From contig NZ_QZCF01000003.1 in NCBI RefSeq assembly GCF_003591485.1, positions 62,001-126,000 on the forward strand: DNA of 64,000 nt, in the 5' to 3' direction. The DNA is from Paenibacillus sp. 1011MAR3C5 (GTDB lineage Bacteria > Bacillota > Bacilli > Paenibacillales > Paenibacillaceae). The notes under the pieces were generated by a model. That model worked only from the letters and a program-made list of their open reading frames with translations, was not told where the DNA came from and searched no databases. Positions 59,018 to 64,000 of this stretch are shown here, piece after piece; the first letter of the stretch is position 1; every line of letters begins with the position of its first letter. The translations under genes and the position numbers were made by a program.

Positions 59018-59998
59018 ATGGATGAGGATCATTTGACTATTGCGATGGAGGCATTAACGCATTATGCGATTCAACCGGACAAGGTAGAGCTTGTGGGGCA
59101 AAGCGCCAATATGGTGTTTAAGGTGACGGATGTACAGCAGAGCCGATATAGCTTGCGCCTTCATGCATCGAGGAGCGAGAGTATGGACCCGATATGGAGT
59201 GAGCCTCATGTGGTCTCCTCTGAGCTTGAGTGGCTGCAGGCGTTATCCGGCGGGACGGATGTGGTCGTACCTGTGCCGCGCAAGAACAGCAGCGGAGAAT
59301 ATGTCACGGAATCAGGCGGCAGGACATGGACGCTGCTTGGATGGGTGGAAGGAGAGCAGAAGCCGTACATCGCTACGGTCGAAGAAGCCGGGCAAATCGG
59401 CCGAATGATGGGGAAGCTGCACAAGCAAGCCTCTGGTTGGAGGCCTCCGGCGTCTTTCACAAGGCCTTCCTTTGACGGTTCGCGCATTAAACAAGCTCTT
59501 GGCAAAATCCAGTTATGGTCTGGAGAAGGACGAATTTCGCAAGCGAATACAGAGCTGCTTGAAGAAGCGGGGAAGCGCGTGCTTGCTATGATGGATACGC
59601 TCGATCGAACGCTGAATTATTGGGGTATTATTCATGCAGATTTGATTCCAAGCAACTTGTTGTTCGGTGGCGGAGAGTGCCGGCCGATTGATTTTGGCGC
59701 ATGCGGCTTCGGGTATTACTTATTCGATCTCGGCTGGTCATTCTCGTATATTCATCCCGTGCTTAGAGCGGGTTTGTTAGAGGCTTATGCCAATCATTTT
59801 CCGCTGCCGGGGCGGCATCTGGAGAGATTGGAAGGCTTCATGGTTGCCGCGCAGCTGGAGACGATGAACTTCTGGCTCGGGCTGCCAGATGCCTCCGAAT
59901 GGCTGCCGGACCACATCGATAAGCTGGCACACAGGGAGTTCCGGCATTATGTAGACGGGGAGCATTTTCTTTTTACTGGCATACCTTACTGGGAATAA
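59018..59998 (+). CDS. Phosphotransferase enzyme family protein (APH/homoserine-kinase-like)
   Basis: A 326-residue kinase-like protein: N-lobe NMVFKVTD, SLRLHA; catalytic loop IIHADLIPSNLLF (His about residue 206) and metal site PIDFGACGFGYYLFDLG. It resembles the SrkA/YcbJ-like group of small-molecule or protein kinases. AGGAGGGGGA gives 10-base spacing to ATG 59018 and only 4 to ATG 59012, so 59018 is preferred. Substrate unknown. Confidence 0.83.
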   Translation: MDEDHLTIAMEALTHYAIQPDKVELVGQSANMVFKVTDVQQSRYSLRLHASRSESMDPIWSEPHVVSSELEWLQALSGGTDVVVPVPRKNSSGEYVTESGGRTWTLLGWVEGEQKPYIATVEEAGQIGRMMGKLHKQASGWRPPASFTRPSFDGSRIKQALGKIQLWSGEGRISQANTELLEEAGKRVLAMMDTLDRTLNYWGIIHADLIPSNLLFGGGECRPIDFGACGFGYYLFDLGWSFSYIHPVLRAGLLEAYANHFPLPGRHLERLEGFMVAAQLETMNFWLGLPDASEWLPDHIDKLAHREFRHYVDGEHFLFTGIPYWE

Positions 59999-60003
59999 AT
60001 GAG

Positions 60004-60055
60004 GCTTGAGGGCTGCTGCTGTTCACGACAAGTGATCGGCCGCGGCCTTTTTTTG
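60004..60055 (+). terminator. Terminator after the phosphotransferase gene
   Basis: An imperfect GC-rich hairpin (GAGGGCTGC...CGGCCGCGGCCT) followed by seven Ts at about 60048-60055. Confidence 0.5.
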
Positions 60056-60209
60056 AGCAGTCAGGTGAGGGGAAGCTATGGGCAGCAATTCTTTGGAAGA
60101 AGGTAATAATGGGCATAACTTGCATAGTTTAACAACTTCATTCACCTTCCCGCTTTTGAAATAATAAGGGCGTCAGCACTCGATTAAAAAGGTTGAGGAG
60201 GAATGAGCG

Positions 60210-62291
60210 TTGCGGACTAAAAAAGTCTATTTGGCTGTATTAGGGCTTTCGGCAGTCATTGTCTTAGCCGTTGTATTAGGCTCGCTGGGAAGTGCCGATC
60301 GCGGCGATGGAGGGGAAGGGGCAATGAAACCGCAGGAATCGGGTACGCCAGGTATTGCCAAGCATGAAGACTGGCTGTTGGAACCTGCCTATCAAGTAAA
60401 GACGCACAGAGATTTGGTCTATGTCTCGAAGGCGAACGAGCTTGGGAAGCAGGAATCATTGGCGCTGGATCTTTATGAACCGAATCAAGAGGAGCTGGGG
60501 GCAAGGCCGTTAATCCTGTTCATTCATGGCGGCGGCTTCAACTCCGGCGATAAGCGGGATGCGGAAGCGATCGCCAAGGAATGGGCCAGCCGCGGCTATG
60601 TGGTGGCATCGGCCAACTATCGATTGCGTGCCAACCCGCAGACGGATATGAAAGGAACCATCGCGGATGCGATAGAGGACATGGGAGATGCTCTATCATG
60701 GCTTCAGCAGAATAAGGAGACTTACCGGATCGATACGCGCTTGACGGCTGTCGGCGGCGATTCCGCTGGCGGACAGCTTGCGGTTACCTTCGCAAGCCGG
60801 TATGAGGCTGCAGAGGATGGACCTGGACTATTCGCCGTTATTGACATGTATGGTCCGCTCTTCAGAGGCGAGATTCAGAATGGCTATCCTTCCACGCTTA
60901 TTATTCACGGTACAGCGGATGCGATGGTGCCTTATCAGGAGAGCGTCCAGCTGTTCAACATGCTGGAAGCTGCCCAAGTCTATCGCCAGTTCATTACGAT
61001 GGAAGGAGGCGGGCACAGCTATCAAGACCCGAAAGTGTGGGGGCAGGTTGTGCAATCTACCGTTTATTTTCTAAGAAATGCGATCTCCGCTCCAAAGCAG
61101 ATCTTTTTGCCGGAGCAGACGGAGCTGGCCGTGTCCGCCGGAGATGAAGCCAAGCTGACCTTGTGGAGACAACCGGCTGCTATGGATGCTGCGGGCAGTC
61201 TGAGGGCGGAGCTGCCGGAGGGGTGGGAGCTGGCGGGCCAAACCGGCTACTCCGCAGGTGCTGATACCGATGTAGCCATCACCGTACCGGAGGATACAGC
61301 CTCGGGGCTTTATCCCATCCTGATGTGGGCGGAGCAGAACAGCGGCAAGGCCGAATGGCCGCTCACGTTATATGTGAAGGTGAAGGAACGGCTAAGTTAT
61401 GAGCGAACGGTCTATTACAATTCGGATGAACGCCAAATCTACACTCGCCTAGCAATCGAGAACAAGCATCCAAGGCCGCTGCAAGGAAGGGTTGTCCTGC
61501 GCTATCAGAATGCGGATGGCACCCAAGATGAGGTTTTCGAGCTGGAGACGCTTCAGCCGGGCGGGAACAAAGAGGTGAACCTGCCCTTTTATTCGGAAGA
61601 CCCTCCGACAATTAACTATGAGAATCCGTCGGGCGCCAGACTTCAGGAAACGCCGCTCAGAACACACGTGTATGCGGCCGAGAAGAGAGAGGAGCCGCTG
61701 ACGATCGACGGCTCGCTGGAGGATTGGCATCTTGATAATCCGTTCCCGCTGAATCGAGAATCCCAAGTGCTTATGCAGGAGTATGGGGGCGCAAGCGATC
61801 TGAGCGGTCAGGGTTATGTATCATGGGACGAGGATTATGTGTACCTGGCCTTGGAGATGAAGGATGACCATCATGTGCAGCAGGAATCGGGCTTCGGCAT
61901 CTACTTGGGGGACAGTGTGCAGTTCTCCCTCAAGCTGGACGAGAAGACTGGGGCTCCGCAAGGCGTTCACGAGCTTGGAGCTGCGCTTCGCGAAGGCGGC
62001 TCGGCATCCACCTTCCGCTGGCTTGCACCGCAGCCTTTCAAGCCGGGAGACATCCCTGCGATGAAGGCTGGCATTAACCGCTCCGGGGAGCAGACGATTT
62101 ATGAGATCGCTCTGCCATGGTCCGAGCTTGGAGTGACGGCACCTTCCGAAGGCTTGCAACTGAAGTTTTCGCTGCTGGTGAATGATAACGACGGCCAGGG
62201 CCGCAAGGGCTGGATGGAATACAACAGCGGTATTGGCTATAAGGACGAGAGGGCATTCGGCGATCTATTCCTGGTGAACAAGCGCAACTAG
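60210..62291 (+). CDS. Membrane-anchored or secreted esterase with a CBM9-like C-terminal domain
   Basis: A 693-residue protein. An N-terminal signal/anchor (about 5-28) precedes an alpha/beta-hydrolase of the HSL/carboxylesterase type (about 60-295): oxyanion hole HGGGF at 106-110, nucleophile Ser185 in GGDSAGG, acid Asp237 in HGTADAMVPY and His269 in GGGHSY. Residues about 300-500 are beta-sandwich modules; about 505-693 (LTIDGSLEDWHLDNPF, YVSWDEDYVYLALEMKDDHH, YEIALPWSELG) form a CBM9/DOMON-like sugar-binding domain. TTG 60210 follows GAGGAGGAATGAGCG. Probably removes acyl groups from polysaccharide at the cell surface. Confidence 0.85.
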   Translation: MRTKKVYLAVLGLSAVIVLAVVLGSLGSADRGDGGEGAMKPQESGTPGIAKHEDWLLEPAYQVKTHRDLVYVSKANELGKQESLALDLYEPNQEELGARPLILFIHGGGFNSGDKRDAEAIAKEWASRGYVVASANYRLRANPQTDMKGTIADAIEDMGDALSWLQQNKETYRIDTRLTAVGGDSAGGQLAVTFASRYEAAEDGPGLFAVIDMYGPLFRGEIQNGYPSTLIIHGTADAMVPYQESVQLFNMLEAAQVYRQFITMEGGGHSYQDPKVWGQVVQSTVYFLRNAISAPKQIFLPEQTELAVSAGDEAKLTLWRQPAAMDAAGSLRAELPEGWELAGQTGYSAGADTDVAITVPEDTASGLYPILMWAEQNSGKAEWPLTLYVKVKERLSYERTVYYNSDERQIYTRLAIENKHPRPLQGRVVLRYQNADGTQDEVFELETLQPGGNKEVNLPFYSEDPPTINYENPSGARLQETPLRTHVYAAEKREEPLTIDGSLEDWHLDNPFPLNRESQVLMQEYGGASDLSGQGYVSWDEDYVYLALEMKDDHHVQQESGFGIYLGDSVQFSLKLDEKTGAPQGVHELGAALREGGSASTFRWLAPQPFKPGDIPAMKAGINRSGEQTIYEIALPWSELGVTAPSEGLQLKFSLLVNDNDGQGRKGWMEYNSGIGYKDERAFGDLFLVNKRN

Positions 62292-62300
62292 AGGATGGAA

Positions 62301-62347
62301 GGCTGTGATTAGCTGCTGTCAGGCGGTTGATCACAGTCTTTTCTTTT
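62301..62347 (+). terminator. GGCTGTGAT-type hairpin terminator
   Basis: GGCTGTGATTAG (from 62301) pairs with TGATCACAGTC (to 62338), then TTTTCTTTTTC. It is a divergent member of the GGGCTGTGACAG hairpin family. Confidence 0.6.
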
Positions 62348-62459
62348 TCAAGGCTTGGAAAGAAGTGGTTGCGGAATATGCATCGTACCGTTATCCTAGC
62401 AGATAAGGTATTGGTTTTATTTTACAAGATAAAATTTCCAGTCATTTAAAGGGGCGTTT

Positions 62460-62843
62460 ATGATGAGTGATTCCAGCCGATCCATTATCGAACAGTATAT
62501 AGCTGCCTATAATGCGTTTCATATCGAGGACATGCTGGCGCTCCTGCATGATGAGGTAGTCTTTCAGAATTATGCCGGAGGCAAGCTGGAGCTGGAGACG
62601 AGCGGAATTAGCGAGTTTAGAGAGCTGGCGGAACAATCGGCGAAGATGTTCGAAAGCCGCTGCCAGTCCATTACGGACTTCCGTTCCACGAACGGCCAAA
62701 TCGTCGTGGACATACAATACGAAGCGGTACTGGCCGTTGATTTGCCGAATGGAATGAAGCGCGGAGAGCAGTTACAGCTGACCGGAAAGTCTGTGTTCCA
62801 GATTCAAAACGGTAAAATTTCACGAATTGAAGATCATAGTTAA
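62460..62843 (+). CDS. SnoaL/NTF2-like protein
   Basis: A 127-residue protein with the NTF2 cone pattern: IIEQYIAAYNAFHIEDMLALLHDEVVFQN at the N-terminus and strands IVVDIQYEAVLAVDLPNG, GKSVFQIQNGKISRIEDHS at the end. Such proteins are small enzymes or ligand binders with no predictable substrate. AAAGGGG precedes the tandem ATG 62460/62463. Confidence 0.85.
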   Translation: MMSDSSRSIIEQYIAAYNAFHIEDMLALLHDEVVFQNYAGGKLELETSGISEFRELAEQSAKMFESRCQSITDFRSTNGQIVVDIQYEAVLAVDLPNGMKRGEQLQLTGKSVFQIQNGKISRIEDHS

Positions 62844-62867
62844 GAGCTGCATACAGGCCTCTTCGAT

Positions 62868-63353
62868 CTATTTCATCGCGAGGCGCAGCTCTCGGCGTAC
62901 TTCATGCTCGTCCCGGCTTACCTCCACAAATCCGACCGCATCATAAAGCTTGGCAGCTTGCCTGTTCTCAATGCGGTGTCCCAGTACGATGGTGTCGCAG
63001 CCATGCTTCTCGCGGATATGGCGGATCAGCGTCTTTATGCCCGAGAATCCATACCCCTTATGCTGATGCCGATGATCAATCAGATAAGCCATTATCCAGT
63101 AGCTACCGTCCTCCGGATCAACAGCGTATACTGCCAGGCCGACAAGCTGCTCGGAGTGATAGAGAGCCAGTGGGGTGAAGCCGCAATAAGCAGACTCCGC
63201 AAGCCAATAAACGGCTGGAACGGGGAATACGTTCTGCTGCTCCTCGGTAACCTTCAGCCCGGCACAATCATACCAATTGGTTTGATCAACAGGTCTTAGA
63301 TGGACTTTCTGGTCTAGCGGCTCTAGTATCGGATCGTAAACATTCATCATCAT
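62868..63353 (-). CDS. GNAT acetyltransferase (spermine/diamine type)
   Basis: A 161-residue acetyltransferase: VHLRPVDQTNWYDCAGLKVTEEQQNVFPVP at the N-terminus is typical of BltD/SpeG-like polyamine acetyltransferases; DHRHQHKGYGFSGIKTLI is the CoA loop (HQxKGYG) and AAKLYDAVGF the C-terminal element. AGGGAGGGTGT precedes three consecutive ATGs. It converges with the SnoaL-like gene. Confidence 0.85.
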   Translation of the reverse strand: MMMNVYDPILEPLDQKVHLRPVDQTNWYDCAGLKVTEEQQNVFPVPAVYWLAESAYCGFTPLALYHSEQLVGLAVYAVDPEDGSYWIMAYLIDHRHQHKGYGFSGIKTLIRHIREKHGCDTIVLGHRIENRQAAKLYDAVGFVEVSRDEHEVRRELRLAMK

Positions 63354-63659
63354 ACACCCTCCCTCTATGAACAGAATGGAGCAGGATGCTGCTAGCGTTC
63401 AAGGCTGAGTTTGCTTTAAATCATTTATTCCCCGAGTAGGCTTGCCAAGTCCCCGTTAAAGCAACCTTATGATTTTCATTAAGCGGCATGGAGTCAAGCT
63501 GACGATCACCTATGTGATGACTGCTCTATAGAGGTCAAGCTAGACGAGCAGGATCCATTCGGACCTCAAAAGTCACATCATGCGGTTCTATCTTCCGGGT
63601 TCAAAGCCGGTGTATAATTGGTTATGATCATAGGGAGAAGATTAGGGGAGCAAGATGAG
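63354..63659. other. Spacer between divergent GNAT and AraC genes
   Basis: About 300 bases. TATAAT at 63613-63618 is a likely -10 for the rightward gene; no good -35 or operator was seen, and no gene. Confidence 0.4.
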
Positions 63660-64000
63660 ATGGACACCTTCAGAGACATTATCGCCGAACGGCGTACCTA
63701 TACCGCTAACAAACATACCCATAGCCATGGCTACGGACAGCTGATTATTCCGCTCCAGGGGGAGCTTGAGATTACAGCCGGTCCCAAAAGCTTAATGATG
63801 AACACAGACACACTGCTTTATGTGCCGCCCGCTTGCGAGCATACGTATCACTCCGCCGTCCGCAATGAGTTTCTGGTGCTGGACATTCCGCATTTTATGC
63901 TGTCCTCTATTGAATTGGGGGATCGGGGAATCGCATGTCCGGTAAACAATCAGTGGAAGGGCATCCGCTACCTCATTCTAAGCGAGCTGGACCGCCAGTC
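63660..64000 (+). CDS. AraC-family regulator, N-terminal part (runs off the window)
   Basis: ATG 63660, 9 bases after GGGGAG, opens a frame still open at base 64000 (113 codons seen). The visible part is a cupin-type sensor domain: HTHSHGYGQLIIPLQGELEI, DTLLYVPPACEHTYHS, EFLVLDIP. AraC regulators with such an N-terminal domain carry the helix-turn-helix pair at the C-terminus, which lies beyond the edge, so the family call is an inference from this half. Confidence 0.7.
   Translation, partial: MDTFRDIIAERRTYTANKHTHSHGYGQLIIPLQGELEITAGPKSLMMNTDTLLYVPPACEHTYHSAVRNEFLVLDIPHFMLSSIELGDRGIACPVNNQWKGIRYLILSELDRQ

Noticed and set aside
1..64000. CRISPR array, tRNA or rRNA genes
   Set aside because: No evenly spaced identical repeats and no tRNA or rRNA signatures were found on either strand.

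Overview
The window looks like chromosomal DNA of a Paenibacillus-type Firmicute. The evidence is AGGAGG-like ribosome binding sites, frequent GTG and TTG starts, a T-box in front of thrS, a preQ1-I riboswitch, SLH-domain and 'stalk' (copper amine oxidase N-terminal) surface proteins, a PadR/HAAS pair and an ECF sigma/anti-sigma pair. No rRNA, tRNA or CRISPR array was seen. The species call is an inference from gene content.

Layout. 86-3158: a two-component system translationally coupled to a membrane-anchored sulfite-oxidase-like molybdoenzyme. 3233-4567: a truncated group II intron and a twice-frameshifted DUF6886 gene. 4588-4912: a compact type I toxin-antitoxin locus (holin-like toxin plus antisense promoter). 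5010-12970: a patchwork of single genes (DUF4303, GNAT, amidohydrolase/MarR, AraC-GyrI, small secreted protein) separated by a decayed repeat family, one copy of which carries a broken tyrosine-recombinase start. 12969-13752: an RHH/PIN pair. 13784-18709 (minus strand): Dph6-like ATPase, SecA2, an ABC permease whose ATPase has been deleted to a stub, and a LytTR regulator with an ATPase-like domain lacking Walker A. 18804-22500: broken serine hydrolase, DUF2975/XRE pair, frameshifted azoreductase, DUF1904, and a chloramphenicol acetyltransferase with an attenuator-type leader, followed by a relic of the antisense half of the 4.6-kb toxin locus.

22566-25911: second two-component system and a beta-propeller lipoprotein. 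26405-34000: queuosine precursor transporter under a preQ1 riboswitch, stalk protein, PadR + HAAS membrane protein, a kinase-like phosphotransferase, an extra UMP kinase behind an apparent uORF/terminator leader, and a MATE exporter divergent from a LysR regulator. 35835-45760 is the most coherent unit: a LacI regulator with its palindrome TTGGAGCGCTCCCAA in its own promoter and twice in front of an operon encoding an FAD oxidoreductase, a 1665-residue SLH-anchored beta-propeller/carbohydrate-binding-like protein, a GNAT enzyme and a DUF4838 glycoside-hydrolase-like protein. I read this as a surface glycan-processing system of unknown substrate.

45882-64000: VOC protein, ECF sigma factor with anti-sigma factor, LRR protein, DUF817 protein, CPBP protease, thrS with its T-box, FabZ-like dehydratase, small membrane proteins, a second stalk protein, Nudix hydrolase, phosphotransferase, a secreted esterase fused to a CBM9-like domain, SnoaL-like protein, GNAT, and an AraC regulator running off the right edge.
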